NCBI RefSeq assembly: GCF_004402495.1
Contig: NZ_SOFH01000020.1
Coordinates: 1 to 64,000, forward strand
Source of the DNA: Cryobacterium sp. HLT2-28
Lineage (GTDB): Bacteria; Actinomycetota; Actinomycetes; Actinomycetales; Microbacteriaceae
DNA: 64,000 nt
Direction: 5' to 3'
Position numbers and translations under genes: made by a program
Shown: positions 1-10,200 of the stretch, piece by piece
Position numbering within the stretch: position 1 is the stretch's first letter
Layout: each line of letters begins with the position of its first letter
Notes under the pieces: model-generated
What the model saw: only the letters and a program-made list of their open reading frames with translations
Database searches by the model: none
What the model was told of the DNA's origin: nothing

Positions 1-91
1 AAAGTACGCCCCCGCATACCCGTCAGAACACGAACTACCAATCATCCCGGGCGCCGCTCAAACATGCCCCCTTGACAAAAACCCCTACATA
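1..91. other. Window edge, no gene recognised
   Basis: This stretch lies downstream of the aroG stop codon. It contains a TTGACA hexamer at 72-77 but no matching -10 element at normal spacing, and no hairpin that would make a clear terminator. I see nothing else assignable. Confidence 0.5.
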
Positions 92-1462
92 TCAGCGGGC
101 GGCGAGCTCCTCGGCCACCAGGAACGCGAGCTCAAGGGACTGCATGTGGTTGAGCCGCGGGTCGCAGAGCGACTCGTAGCGGGTCGCGAGGTCGGCCTCG
201 TCGATGTGCTCCGAGCCGCCGAGGCACTCGGTGACGTCGTCGCCGGTCAGCTCGACGTGCACGCCGCCCGGGTGGGTTCCGACAGCGCGGTGCGCCTCGA
301 AGAAGCCGCGCACCTCGTCGACCACGTCGTCGAACCGACGGGTCTTGTAGCCGGTCGGGGTGGTGACGCCGTTGCCGTGCATCGGATCGGTGATCCAGAG
401 CGGCTTGGCGTCGCTGGCCTTGATCGCCTCGAGCAGCGGCGGGAGCGCGTCGCGCACCTTGCCGGCGCCCATCCGGGTGATGAAGGTCAGGCGTCCGGGC
501 TCGCGGTTCGGGTCGAGCTTGTCGACCAGGCGCAGCATGTCGTCGGCCGATGTGGTCGGGCCGAGCTTGACCCCGATCGGGTTGCGCACCCGCGAGAGGA
601 AGTCCACGTGCGCCCCGTCGAGTTCCCGGGTGCGTTCGCCGATCCAGATGAAGTGCGCCGAGGTGTTGTACGGCGTGCCGGTGCGGGAGTCGATCCGCGT
701 CATCGGGCGCTCGTAGTCCATCAGCAGCCCCTCATGGCTGGTGTAGAACTCGGTGCGACGCATCGCCTCGAAGTCGGCGCCGCAGGCGATCATGAACTTG
801 ATGGCCCGGTCGATCTCCTTGGCCACCTTCTCGTAGCGCTGGTTCGCCGGGTTCGCCGCGAAGCCCTGGTTCCAGCTGTGCACCTGACGCAGGTCGGCGA
901 ATCCACCCTGGGTGAACGCGCGGATGAGATTGAGGGTAGATGCCGCGGTGTGGTAGCCCTTGACCAGGCGGGCCGGGTCGGCCTCGCGCGATTCGGGAGT
1001 GAAGTCGTAGCCGTTGACGATGTCGCCGCGGTAGGCCGGCAGGGTGACGCCGCCCCGGGTCTCGAAGTCGCTGGAGCGCGGCTTGGCGAACTGGCCGGCC
1101 ATCCGCCCCATCTTGATCACGGGCATGGACGCGCCATAGGTGAGCACCACGGCCATCTGCAGCACGGTCTTGACCCGGTTGCGAATCTGCTCGGCGGTCG
1201 CGCCGCTGAAGGTTTCGGCACAGTCACCGCCCTGCAGCAGGAAAGCCTCACCGTTGGCGGCCTGGGCCAGCCGGTCCCGCAGGATGTCGACCTCGCCCGC
1301 GAAGACGAGCGGCGGCTGCGTCGACAGTTCAGCGGATGCCGCGGCCACGGCCTCGGAGTCGGGCCAGGTCGGCTGCTGCTTGATCGGCCGTGTGCGCCAA
1401 TAGTCCAGGCCAGCGATCACAGATCGATCTGCGACAACGACTGGTTCGGTAGGGTCTACCAC
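92..1462 (-). CDS. aroG: Class II 3-deoxy-7-phosphoheptulonate (DAHP) synthase
   Basis: First step of the shikimate pathway: condenses phosphoenolpyruvate and erythrose 4-phosphate in the cytoplasm to feed aromatic amino acid synthesis. The 456-residue length fits the plant/actinobacterial class II family. Visible family motifs are GGDCAE (78-83, metal-binding Cys), the MGRMAGQFAKPRS stretch, TSHEGLLMDYE, KLGPTT and DPMHGNG. The start is GTG at 1462, preceded by AGGAC about nine bases upstream. It lies 108 bp downstream of plsC on the same strand, so it may have its own promoter. Regulation of class II enzymes is typically allosteric; no leader peptide was seen. Confidence 0.95.
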   Translation of the reverse strand: MVDPTEPVVVADRSVIAGLDYWRTRPIKQQPTWPDSEAVAAASAELSTQPPLVFAGEVDILRDRLAQAANGEAFLLQGGDCAETFSGATAEQIRNRVKTVLQMAVVLTYGASMPVIKMGRMAGQFAKPRSSDFETRGGVTLPAYRGDIVNGYDFTPESREADPARLVKGYHTAASTLNLIRAFTQGGFADLRQVHSWNQGFAANPANQRYEKVAKEIDRAIKFMIACGADFEAMRRTEFYTSHEGLLMDYERPMTRIDSRTGTPYNTSAHFIWIGERTRELDGAHVDFLSRVRNPIGVKLGPTTSADDMLRLVDKLDPNREPGRLTFITRMGAGKVRDALPPLLEAIKASDAKPLWITDPMHGNGVTTPTGYKTRRFDDVVDEVRGFFEAHRAVGTHPGGVHVELTGDDVTECLGGSEHIDEADLATRYESLCDPRLNHMQSLELAFLVAEELAAR

Positions 1463-1570
1463 TGGGCTAGTCCTGTTTTCTCTTAGGCGGCACGCGGGAA
1501 GACTGCCTGCCGGGGCTGGGATTGTGGCCGGTTGGGGCCTCGGAATCTGGGCGAAACCAATGACGCGAGC

Positions 1571-2260
1571 TTATCGCGAAAGGCTTGCCCGCTTTTCTTT
1601 CACGCTGGTGGCGTAGACGTCCACGTACTCCTGGGTGCTCAGCCGCTGCAGTTCGTACATCAGCTCGTCGGTGATCGAACGGAGCACGAACCGGTCGCCC
1701 TCCATGCCGTCGAACCGGCTGAAGTCCAGGGGCGTGCCGATGACGACTCCGATCCGGCGCACCTTCGGGATGCGGGTCCCGGTCGGCATGGCCTTCTCGG
1801 TGTCGATCATCGCCACCGGGATCACCGGCACGCCGGCCTCGAGCACCATCCGGGCCACCCCGGTGCGCCCGCGGTACATCTTCGCGTCGGGGCTGCGCGT
1901 GCCCTCCGGGTAGATGCCGAGCACGCCGCCGCCGGCGAGCACGCGCAGGCCGGTGTTCAGGGAGTCCTCCGACGCCTTGCCGCCCGACCGGTCGATGGGG
2001 AGCTGCCCGGTGGCCTTGAAGAACTGGCGCGTGGCCCAGCCCTTGAGACCCTTGCCGGTGAAATACTCGCTCTTGGCCAGGAAGACGACCCGCCGCGACA
2101 CGACCAGCGGCAGGAACACCGAGTCGATGAAGGACAGGTGGTTGCTGGCGAGGATCACGCCGCCCTCTTTGGGGATGTTCTCCAGCCCGACCACCCAGGG
2201 CCGGAAGATACCGAGCACCAGCGGACCGATGACAATGTTCTTCATGAACCAATAAAACAT
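1571..2260 (-). CDS. plsC: 1-acyl-sn-glycerol-3-phosphate acyltransferase
   Basis: Transfers an acyl group to lysophosphatidic acid to make phosphatidic acid at the membrane (phospholipid synthesis). The 229-residue protein carries the HX4D catalytic motif as NHLSFID (H41 to D46) and the glycerophosphate-binding EGTRSP motif around residues 117-122. I chose ATG 2260, encoding MFYWFMKN, because GGAGGGA sits just upstream; a longer reading frame would run into the glucokinase gene. It lies 28 bp downstream of the glucokinase stop on the same strand, so the two are probably co-transcribed. Confidence 0.92.
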   Translation of the reverse strand: MFYWFMKNIVIGPLVLGIFRPWVVGLENIPKEGGVILASNHLSFIDSVFLPLVVSRRVVFLAKSEYFTGKGLKGWATRQFFKATGQLPIDRSGGKASEDSLNTGLRVLAGGGVLGIYPEGTRSPDAKMYRGRTGVARMVLEAGVPVIPVAMIDTEKAMPTGTRIPKVRRIGVVIGTPLDFSRFDGMEGDRFVLRSITDELMYELQRLSTQEYVDVYATSVKEKRASLSR

Positions 2261-2288
2261 TGGGCTCCCTCCGTTGGACTCCCTGAGC

Positions 2289-3236
2289 CTACTTCGTGAA
2301 AACGTGCTTCCGCGCGAGGTCGGCCGCTCCGACCACGCCGGCATCGTTCACGAGCTGGGCGATGGCGAACTCCGCCTCCGGGTGGTAACCCCGGGCCGGG
2401 AGGTTCTCCAGGTAGGCGGCGCGGATCGGATCCAGCAGCAGGTCGCCGGCGTCGGCGACTCCGCCGCCGAAGACGAAGATCTGCGGGTCGAGCACGGCGG
2501 CCAGGCTGGCACAGGCCTGGCCGAGCGAACTGCCCAGTTGGCGCAGCGCGGCCAGCGCGCCGTTGTCGCCGTCCTGGATCAACCGGCCGACGTCCTTGCC
2601 GGTGAGCTTGCCCTTCCCCTTGCGGGCGGCGGCGAGGCCCTGGCCGATTCCGCCGGCATCCGCCAGTTCGTTGGCGATCCGCAGCAGGGCCCGGCCGGAC
2701 CCGTACTGCTCGATGCAGCCCTGGGCTCCACAGCCGCAGGAGCGCCCGTTCGGGACGATCCGCAGGTGCCCGAGCTCAGCGGCGCAGCCGAAGCCGCCGC
2801 GGAAGAGCCGGTTCTCGGAGATGATCGCGCCGCCGACGCCGGTGCCGATGGTGAGCATGACCATGTCGCTGTACATCTGGCCGGCGCCGAAGCTGAATTC
2901 CGCCCAGCCGGCTGCGTTGGCGTCGTTCTCGATCAGGATCGGCATGTCGAGTCGAGCCTCGAGCGTGGCGCGGAGAGGTTCGTGGCGCCAGTTGACGTTC
3001 GGGCCGTAGTAGACGACCGACTGGGCTGCGTCGATGAACCCGGCGGCGGCGATTCCGGCGGCGACGACCTCCTCACCTTCGGCGAGGCCGGCGATCATCT
3101 CGACGACGGCATCCTCGATGCCGCGCGGGTCGCTGGCCGTGGTGGGGCGGCGATCGGAACGGATGATCGTCCCGAACTCATCGACGAGGGCGGCGGCGAT
3201 CTTGGTGCCACCGATATCAATCCCAATCGCGTGCAC
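2289..3236 (-). CDS. glcK: ROK-family glucokinase
   Basis: Predicted cytoplasmic sugar kinase, most likely glucose to glucose 6-phosphate. The 315-residue protein has the N-terminal phosphate-binding DIGGTK (7-12), catalytic Asp in END (103-105), the ROK signature ELGH (154-157) and the zinc-binding cluster CGCGAQGC (167-174). ROK repressors carry an N-terminal winged helix, which is absent here, so this is an enzyme rather than a regulator. Exact sugar specificity, and ATP versus polyphosphate as donor, cannot be read from sequence. It is the first gene of the glcK-plsC pair and is divergent from fadD. Confidence 0.9.
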   Translation of the reverse strand: MHAIGIDIGGTKIAAALVDEFGTIIRSDRRPTTASDPRGIEDAVVEMIAGLAEGEEVVAAGIAAAGFIDAAQSVVYYGPNVNWRHEPLRATLEARLDMPILIENDANAAGWAEFSFGAGQMYSDMVMLTIGTGVGGAIISENRLFRGGFGCAAELGHLRIVPNGRSCGCGAQGCIEQYGSGRALLRIANELADAGGIGQGLAAARKGKGKLTGKDVGRLIQDGDNGALAALRQLGSSLGQACASLAAVLDPQIFVFGGGVADAGDLLLDPIRAAYLENLPARGYHPEAEFAIAQLVNDAGVVGAADLARKHVFTK

Positions 3237-3304
3237 AGCGAACTTCTTTCGTAGGTGTGGCCGGGGGAAATACGCCGCGGGGCGATCAGGGATGCCGGGG
3301 CGTC

Positions 3305-3316
3305 CACTCTAGAGTG
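3305..3316. promoter_or_regulatory. 12-bp perfect palindrome between glcK and fadD
   Basis: CACTCTAGAGTG is its own reverse complement and lies in the 174-bp divergent gap, 95 bp before the fadD start and 69 bp before the glcK start. Position and symmetry suit a repressor operator, but no regulator is identified. Confidence 0.3.
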
Positions 3317-3410
3317 TAGTGAACCAGCACCCTGCCAGACGAAACGTCCACGACCGCCGGCCGACGCGGATAGAGTGGGCGCAAACCCGTCCGGTGCCAA
3401 AGGAGTTACC

Positions 3411-5243
3411 GTGAAACAGTTCGACCAGCCCGCAATCGTTCCCGCCGACCCTCAGGCCAACGTCACCGACCTCTTGGCCGCCCGCGTCGCGGCCACGCCT
3501 GACTCCGTGCTCTTCTCACTGCCCGTCAATGGTCAGTGGACGCCGGTCACGACCAGTGAGTTCCACCGTCAGGTGGTGGCGCTGGCCAAGGGCCTCGTCG
3601 CCAATGGGATCGAACCCGGCGACAAGATCGGCCTGATGTGCAAGACCAGGTATGAGTGGACGCTGATCGACTTCGCCGCGTGGTACGCCGGGGCCGTGCT
3701 CGTCCCGGTCTATGAGACCAGCTCCCCCATGCAGATCCAGTGGATCCTCGGCGATTCCGGTGCCACAGCCGTGATCCTCGAAACGGCAGACCACTTCTCC
3801 CGCTTCGACGAGGTGCACCCCGACCTGCCGAGCATCCGGACCGTCTGGCAGATCGGCCTGGGCGACCTCGACAAGCTCGCCGCCTCCGGCACCGGTGTCA
3901 CGGATGCCGAGATCGAGCGCCGCCGCAACCTCGCCGTGGGCGACGACATGGCCACGCTGATCTACACCTCCGGATCGACGGGCCGCCCGAAGGGTTGCGT
4001 GCTCACCCACTCCAACTTCGTGGAGACGACCCGCAACGCCTCGGTCGCGCTCAAGGAGGTCCTCGAGGACGAGAATGGAGCGTCCACGCTGCTCTTCATC
4101 ACGACCGCGCACATCTTCGCCCGGTTCATCGCCGTGCTCTGCGTTCAGGCCGGAGTGCGGGTCGGCCACCAGCCGGATACCCGGCAGCTGCTGCCCGCGC
4201 TCGGCACGTTCAAGCCGACGTTCCTGCTGGCCGTCCCTCGCGTCTTCGAGAAGGTCTACAACTCGGCAGAGCAGAAGGCCGAGGCGGCCGGCCGCGGCAA
4301 GATCTTCGAGGCGGCGGCGCAGATCGCCGTCGACCACTCGATGCTCGTCGACCAGGGCAAACCGGTTCCGCTGATGACGAAGATCAAGTTCGCCATCTTC
4401 GACCGCCTCGTCTACAGCAAGCTGCGCGCCGCGATGGGCGGCAACGTCAAGTACGCCGTGTCAGGATCCGCGCCCCTCGGCGCCCACCTCGGGCACTTCT
4501 ACCACAGCCTCGGGATCAAGATCCTCGAGGGTTACGGCCTCACCGAGACGACGGCGCCGACCAGCGTCGGGCTCGCGACCAAGTTCAAGATCGGCACCGT
4601 CGGCCCACCCCTGCCCGGCGTCTCCGTGCGGATCATGGACGACGGCGAGATCGAGGTGAAGGGCGTCAACGTCTTCAAGGAGTACTGGAAGAACCCCGAC
4701 GCGACCGCCGCCACGTTCGACGACGGCTGGCTCCGCACGGGTGACATCGGCGACTTCGACAGCGAGGGATTCCTCACCATCACCGGGCGCAAGAAGGAGA
4801 TCATCGTCACGGCCGGCGGCAAGAACGTCGCCCCGGCCGCCCTCGAAGACCCGATTCGCTCCAATCCGCTGGTCGGGCAGGTCGTCGTGGTCGGTGACCG
4901 CAAGCCGTTCATCGCGGCCCTGGTCACGCTCGACCCTGACATGCTCGCGGTCTGGCTGAACAACAACGGCGAGGATGCCGGCATGTCACTGGCCGCGGCG
5001 GCCGTGAATCCGACGGTGGTCGCCGAGCTGCAGCGTGCGGTCGACCACGCCAACGATCACGTCTCCCGGGCCGAGTCGATCCGCAAGTTCATCGTGCTCA
5101 GCACCGAGCTCACCGAGGAGAACGGCTACCTGACTCCGAAGCTGAGCATCAAGCGGGACGTCATCCTCAAGGATTTCGCCGACGTCATCGAGGGCATGTA
5201 CGCGGGTTCGCCGATCACCGAGAGCAACCCGCTGCGCGGCTGA
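3411..5243 (+). CDS. fadD: Long-chain acyl-CoA synthetase (AMP-forming)
   Basis: Activates fatty acids to acyl-CoA through an acyl-adenylate, for beta-oxidation or lipid synthesis. The 610-residue protein has the ANL-family P-loop TSGSTGRPKG (186-195), the GYGLTET motif, the hinge segment RTGDIGDFD...GRKKEII and the C-terminal lysine in YLTPKLSIKRD. The start is GTG 3411, with AAAGGAG six to eleven bases upstream; the frame is open farther upstream but has no such signal. It is monocistronic, divergent from glcK and convergent with def. Chain-length preference is unknown. Confidence 0.93.
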   Translation: MKQFDQPAIVPADPQANVTDLLAARVAATPDSVLFSLPVNGQWTPVTTSEFHRQVVALAKGLVANGIEPGDKIGLMCKTRYEWTLIDFAAWYAGAVLVPVYETSSPMQIQWILGDSGATAVILETADHFSRFDEVHPDLPSIRTVWQIGLGDLDKLAASGTGVTDAEIERRRNLAVGDDMATLIYTSGSTGRPKGCVLTHSNFVETTRNASVALKEVLEDENGASTLLFITTAHIFARFIAVLCVQAGVRVGHQPDTRQLLPALGTFKPTFLLAVPRVFEKVYNSAEQKAEAAGRGKIFEAAAQIAVDHSMLVDQGKPVPLMTKIKFAIFDRLVYSKLRAAMGGNVKYAVSGSAPLGAHLGHFYHSLGIKILEGYGLTETTAPTSVGLATKFKIGTVGPPLPGVSVRIMDDGEIEVKGVNVFKEYWKNPDATAATFDDGWLRTGDIGDFDSEGFLTITGRKKEIIVTAGGKNVAPAALEDPIRSNPLVGQVVVVGDRKPFIAALVTLDPDMLAVWLNNNGEDAGMSLAAAAVNPTVVAELQRAVDHANDHVSRAESIRKFIVLSTELTEENGYLTPKLSIKRDVILKDFADVIEGMYAGSPITESNPLRG

Positions 5244-5298
5244 GTCGGACGAACCGGTGGCTCAGCGCCGGTAGTTCAGCGGCAGGCAGCCCAACGGC

Positions 5299-5814
5299 TC
5301 AGAACCAGGTGGACTGGCGGATCTCCTTCATGGCGGCCCGCCGGTTCTCCTTGTCGAGCCGGTCGAGGTAAAGCAGACCGTCGAGGTGGTCGGTCTCGTG
5401 CTGCAGCGCCTGCGCCATGATGCCGGTCCCGGACAGTTCGACCGGGTTGCCCTCGAGGTCGATGCCGGAGACGCGTGCGAACGGGAATCGGCTGGTGGGG
5501 TACCACAGGCCGGGCACCGAGAGGCACCCCTCCTCGACGAGCTCGGGCTCGCCGGTCACCTCGACGACGACCGGGTTGATGATGTAGCCGATCACGCCGT
5601 CGACGTTGTAGCTGAAGGCCCGCAGGTTGACGCCGATCTGTGACGCCGCCACGCCGGCCCGGCCGGGGAGGCGCACGCTGTCGACCAGGTCGTCGACGAG
5701 GCCCCGCACCCGGGCATCGATGACGCCGATCGGGTCGGAGACGGTCTTGAGTACGGGATCTCCGAATAGTCGGATCTGGCGCTCGGGCACAGGGAAGACT
5801 CCAAGTCGGTTCAT
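5299..5814 (-). CDS. def: Peptide deformylase
   Basis: Removes the N-formyl group from nascent proteins; a metal hydrolase acting at the ribosome exit. All three family motifs are present in 171 residues: GVAASQ (54-59; the usual first motif is GxGxAAxQ), EGCLSVP (95-101, metal-ligand Cys97) and HETDH (139-143, two His ligands plus catalytic Glu). It follows the MinD-like gene by 51 bp on the same strand and is probably the last gene of a pyc-minD-def transcript. No strong ribosome-binding site precedes ATG 5814. Confidence 0.95.
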   Translation of the reverse strand: MNRLGVFPVPERQIRLFGDPVLKTVSDPIGVIDARVRGLVDDLVDSVRLPGRAGVAASQIGVNLRAFSYNVDGVIGYIINPVVVEVTGEPELVEEGCLSVPGLWYPTSRFPFARVSGIDLEGNPVELSGTGIMAQALQHETDHLDGLLYLDRLDKENRRAAMKEIRQSTWF

Positions 5815-5865
5815 GCGGCGATTGCCGCGGTGACGGTGGCGCTGGTGCCGGCAGTGCGGGTCAGG

Positions 5866-7203
5866 TCAGACCGCGCGGTCGGCCGGCAGGCCCTCCACCA
5901 CGAGGGCAGCGAGGGTTCTGGCCGCCAGCTGGGTGATCGGCTTGAGGTCGTTGTACGAGATCACGCTGCCGGCGGCCAGCTGCGGGTCGTACGGGATACG
6001 CACGATCTCCCGCACCCTCGACCGGAAATGCGATTCGATCTCCTCGAGCTTGACCAGGTTGGTGCCCTGCGTCGCCGTGTTGAGGGCGACGATGGCATTG
6101 CGCACCAGGTCGCCGTAGCCGTTGGCCTCCAGCCAGGTCAGGGTCTCCGAGGCGAGGCGGGCCTCGTCGACGCTGCCGCCGGAGACGATGACGATCGAGT
6201 CCGCGCGCTGCAGGGTGGCGCGCATGACCGAGTGGACGATCCCCGTGCCGCAGTCGGTGAGCATGATCGAGTAGTACCGGGCGGCGAGGTCGGCGACGAC
6301 GTTGTAGTCGTTCTCATCGAACGCTTCGGACAGGAGCGGGTCGGTGTCGGAGGCGAGAATGTCCAGCCGGGTGGCGTCGCGGGAGACCAGCGCGGAGAAG
6401 TCGGTGAAGCCTCCGATCGACGCGGCCTTCGACACCACGTCCCGCACGGTCGACCTGGTCTGCTTGCTGACCCGTTCGGAGAGCGTGCCGCGGTCGGGAT
6501 TCGCGTCGACGGCGATGATCCGGTCCTCGCGGGCGTCGGCCAGGGCCATGCCGAGCAGCGCGGTGACGGTGGTCTTGCCGACGCCGCCCTTGCGGGTGAG
6601 GATCGGCACGAACCGGGTGCCACCTTCGAACTCGCGGCGGATGCGCTCATCCATTGCGTTGTGGGCGCGAACCTTGGCCGAATCGCCGAGGTTCACCAGG
6701 TGCAGCGTCGCCGCGTAGACGAAGCTGTTCCAGGTGCCGTGGGGCGGCGGCTTGGTTTTGCGGTTGACCGCGAGCAGACGGTCGGAGGTGAGCATCGACG
6801 CCGACTCCGGCGCCGGGCCGTTCTCGGTGCGGAGACGCTCACGACGGGAGTGGGTGGCGGCGGAAGAATCGGCCGCCGGGACGGACAGCGCGGCGACGAC
6901 GCCCGTCGCCGGGCGGGCGGCGCGGGCGACGCCCGGCGTGCTGATCTCGACCGTGTGCGTGGCCGGGTGCGCGGCCGAATCCGCCGCCCGGGGGCCGCCG
7001 GAGCGACCCGGACGGGTGCCGGTTACCGGCCGGGCGGACAACGACGCATCCGCTCGCCCGTTCAGGTTGCCCGGAAGGGCGGCCGCCAGGTTCTGGATGG
7101 TGTGCGGCGGCAGTTCGCTGTTGTACTCGTCGCCGGGAACGGTGCCAGGCGACATGGAGGGTTCCTGACCGGAATCCTCGTTGCCTGTGCGCTTATCTGA
7201 CAA
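5866..7203 (-). CDS. MinD/ParA-like ATPase with disordered N-terminus
   Basis: The C-terminal half is a SIMIBI-class ATPase with the deviant Walker A motif KGGVGKTT (205-212), a following AVDANPDRGT (Walker A' region) and LTDCGTG (Walker B). The first ~130 residues are rich in Ala, Pro, Ser and Arg and look disordered. Proteins of this architecture occur widely in actinobacteria and are usually annotated as MinD-like or chromosome-partitioning ATPases; the true role is unknown. The start is taken as TTG 7203 (AAGGGACGGG upstream), but ATG 7155 with AGGA upstream is nearly as good. It follows pyc by 36 bp. Confidence 0.8.
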   Translation of the reverse strand: MSDKRTGNEDSGQEPSMSPGTVPGDEYNSELPPHTIQNLAAALPGNLNGRADASLSARPVTGTRPGRSGGPRAADSAAHPATHTVEISTPGVARAARPATGVVAALSVPAADSSAATHSRRERLRTENGPAPESASMLTSDRLLAVNRKTKPPPHGTWNSFVYAATLHLVNLGDSAKVRAHNAMDERIRREFEGGTRFVPILTRKGGVGKTTVTALLGMALADAREDRIIAVDANPDRGTLSERVSKQTRSTVRDVVSKAASIGGFTDFSALVSRDATRLDILASDTDPLLSEAFDENDYNVVADLAARYYSIMLTDCGTGIVHSVMRATLQRADSIVIVSGGSVDEARLASETLTWLEANGYGDLVRNAIVALNTATQGTNLVKLEEIESHFRSRVREIVRIPYDPQLAAGSVISYNDLKPITQLAARTLAALVVEGLPADRAV

Positions 7204-7239
7204 AAGACCCGTCCCTTCGTCGATAGATCGGCCCCAATC

Positions 7240-10200
7240 CTAGCGCGGTCGCACCACCACGAGCAGATCGCCCGCATCCACCTGCTGGGTTTTGGGGATC
7301 GCGACCCGGTCCACGACGCCGCTGATGGGAGACGTGATCGCCGCTTCCATCTTCATCGCTTCGATCGACGCCACGCTCTGACCGGCCTCGATGGTGTCAC
7401 CCTCCTCGACCTGCAGGGTGACCACCCCGGAGAACGGGGCTGCAACCTGGCCGGGCCGGTTCGCATCCGCCTTCTCCGCCGCCTTGGTGCTGACGGTGAT
7501 GCTGCGGTCGCGCACGAAGACCGGGCGGAGCTGCCCGTTGAGCGTGGTCATGACGGTGCGCATGCCCTTGTCGTCCGCCTCGCTGATGGCTTCGAGGCCC
7601 ACGTACAGCCGCACGCCCCTCGCGATCTCGACGGCGTGCTCGGTGCCCTGCTGGAGGCCGTTGAGGTAGTCGACGGTGTCGAGCACCGACAGGTCCCCGA
7701 ACAGCTCGCGGATCTGCTCGTACTGGCGGGTCGGCGCCGGGAAGAGCAGCTGGTTGAGCATCGCCCGGCGGGTGAGGCTGTCCTTGTCGAGCGCGCCCCG
7801 CTCGTCGGCGGTGAGTTCGGTGACGCCGATGCGGATGTTGCGCCCGGCGAGCACCTTGCTGCGGAACGGTTCGGGCCAGCCGCCGGGCAGGTCGCCCAGT
7901 TCCCCGGCCATGAAGCCGATCACGGAGTCCGGCACGTCGTAGTTGCCCGGGTTCTCGGCGAAGTCGGCCGGGTCGGCGCGCACCGCGGCGAGGTAGAGGG
8001 CGAGGTCGCCGACCACCTTCGACGACGGAGTGACCTTCGGCACACGGCCGAGGATGTTGTTCGCCGCGGCGTACATGTCCTCGATCAGTTCGAAGTCGTC
8101 CGCCAGGCCGAGCGCGACCGCCTGGGTGCGCAGGTTGGAGAGCTGGCCGCCCGGGATCTCGTGGGTGTAGACCCGGCCGGTCGGCGCGCGGAGGCCCGAT
8201 TCGAAGGGGTGGTAAACCCGGCGCACATCCTCCCAGTACGGCTCGAGGTCGCAGACGGCCTTGAGCGAGATGCCCGTGTCGCGTTCGGTGTGGGCGAGGG
8301 CGGCGACGAGCGAGGAGGCGGACGGCTGGCTGGTGGTGCCGGCCATCGGAGCGCTGGCGACGTCGACCGCGTCGGCGCCGGCACGTGCCGCGGCGAGCAG
8401 GGTGGCCAGCTGGCCGCCCGGCGTGTCGTGCGTGTGCACATGCACCGGCAGGTCGAACCGCTCGCGAAGGGCGCCGACGAGCTTTTCGGCGGCCGCGGGG
8501 CGGAGGAGCCCGGCCATGTCCTTGATCGCGAGGATGTGCGCGCCGGACTCGACGATCTGTTCGGCGAGCCGCAGGTAGTAGTCCAGGGTGTACAGGGGTT
8601 CGGCAGGGTCGAGCAGGTCGCCCGTGTAGCAGAGAGCCACTTCGGCCACGCTGGTGCCGGTCGCGAGCACGGCGTCGATCGCCGGGCGCATCTGGGACAC
8701 GTCGTTGAGGGCGTCGAAGATGCGGAAGATGTCGACGCCGGTGTCGGCGGCTTCACGCACGAAGGCGTGGGTCACCTCGACCGGGTACGGCGTGTAGCCG
8801 ACGGTGTTGCGGCCGCGGAGCAGCATCTGCACGTTGATGTTCGGCAGGGCCTCGCGCAGCGACGCGAGGCGTTCCCACGGGTCCTCGCCGAGGAAGCGCA
8901 GGGCCACGTCGTAGGTGGCTCCACCCCAGGCCTCGATCGAGAGCAGCTCCGGGGTCATCCGTGCCACGTAGGGGGCGACCGCGACGAGGTCGCGGGTGCG
9001 CACCCGCGTCGCCAGCAGCGACTGGTGCGCGTCGCGGAAGGTCGTGTCCGTCACGGCGAGGGCCTTCTGCGCGCGCAGGTCGGCGGCGAAGCCCGTCGGA
9101 CCGAGCAGCTGGAGGCGCTGGCGTGAGCCGGCCGGGGCCGCAATGGACAGGTCGAGCTTGGGCAGCTTCTCGGCCGGGTTCAGCAGGGTGATCGGCACGC
9201 CGTTGGGCTTGTTGACCGTGACGTCGGCCAGCCAGTTCAGGATCTTCGTGCCGCGGTCCTTCGAAGCCCGGCCGCGGAGCAGTTCCGGTCGCTCGTCGAT
9301 GAAGGAGGTGCTCAGGTTGCCGGCGGCGAAGTCGGGGTCGTCGAGAACCGCCTGCAGGAAGGAGATGTTCGTCGACACTCCGCGGATGCGGAACTCGGCC
9401 AGGGCGCGCTTGGACCGGGTCACGGCGGAGGAGAAGTCACGGCCGCGGCAGGTGAGCTTGGCGAGCATCGAGTCGAAGTGCGGGCTGATCTGGGCGCCGG
9501 GGTTGATGGTTCCGCCGTCGAGGCGCACACCGGCGCCGCCGGGCGAGCGGTAGGTGGTGATCTTGCCGGTGTCCGGCCGGAATCCCATGGTGGGGTCTTC
9601 CGTCGTGATCCGGCACTGCAGCGCTGCGCCGCGAAGCTGGATCTTGTCCTGGGTCAGGCCGAGGTCGGCAAGGGTCTCCCCCGCGGCGATACGGATCTGG
9701 GCGACGACCAGGTCGACATCCGTCACCTCCTCGGTGACGGTGTGCTCGACCTGGATTCGCGGGTTCATCTCGATGAACACGTGCTGGCCGGCCCGTTCGC
9801 CGACGGTGTCGAGAAGGAACTCGACCGTTCCCGCGTTGACATAGCCGATCGACTTGGCGAAGGCGACCGCGTCCGCGTAGAGGCGCTGGCGGATCTCGTC
9901 GGAGAGGTTCGGCGCAGGGGCGATCTCGATGACCTTCTGGTGGCGGCGCTGCACCGAGCAGTCGCGTTCGAACAGGTGCACGGTGGCGCCGGTCGTGTCG
10001 GCGAGGATCTGCACCTCGATGTGGCGGGGCCGCAGCACCGCCTGCTCGAGGAACATGGTCGGGTCGCCGAAGGCGCTGTTGGCCTCCCGCATCGCCTCCT
10101 CGAGGGAGCCGCGGAGCTCGCTCATCTTGGCGACCCGGCGCATGCCGCGCCCGCCGCCGCCGGCGACGGCCTTGGCGAAGATGGGGAAGCCGATTTCCTC

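Noticed and set aside
72-77. Perfect -35 hexamer TTGACA near the left edge
   Set aside because: No -10 element at 15-19 bp; the AT-rich TACATA is only 8 bp away, and aroG coding begins at 92 on the other strand.
146-1486. 446-codon open frame opposite aroG, and similar long frames opposite pyc, acs, flhA and crtI
   Set aside because: GC-rich third positions create long antisense frames; they lack homology, have skewed composition and mirror real genes.
5262-5300. tRNA-like 5' half (GCCGGTAGTTCAGCGGCAG) between fadD and def
   Set aside because: Only D-arm-like sequence; no anticodon stem, T-arm GTTCRA or acceptor pairing follows, and it runs into the def coding end.
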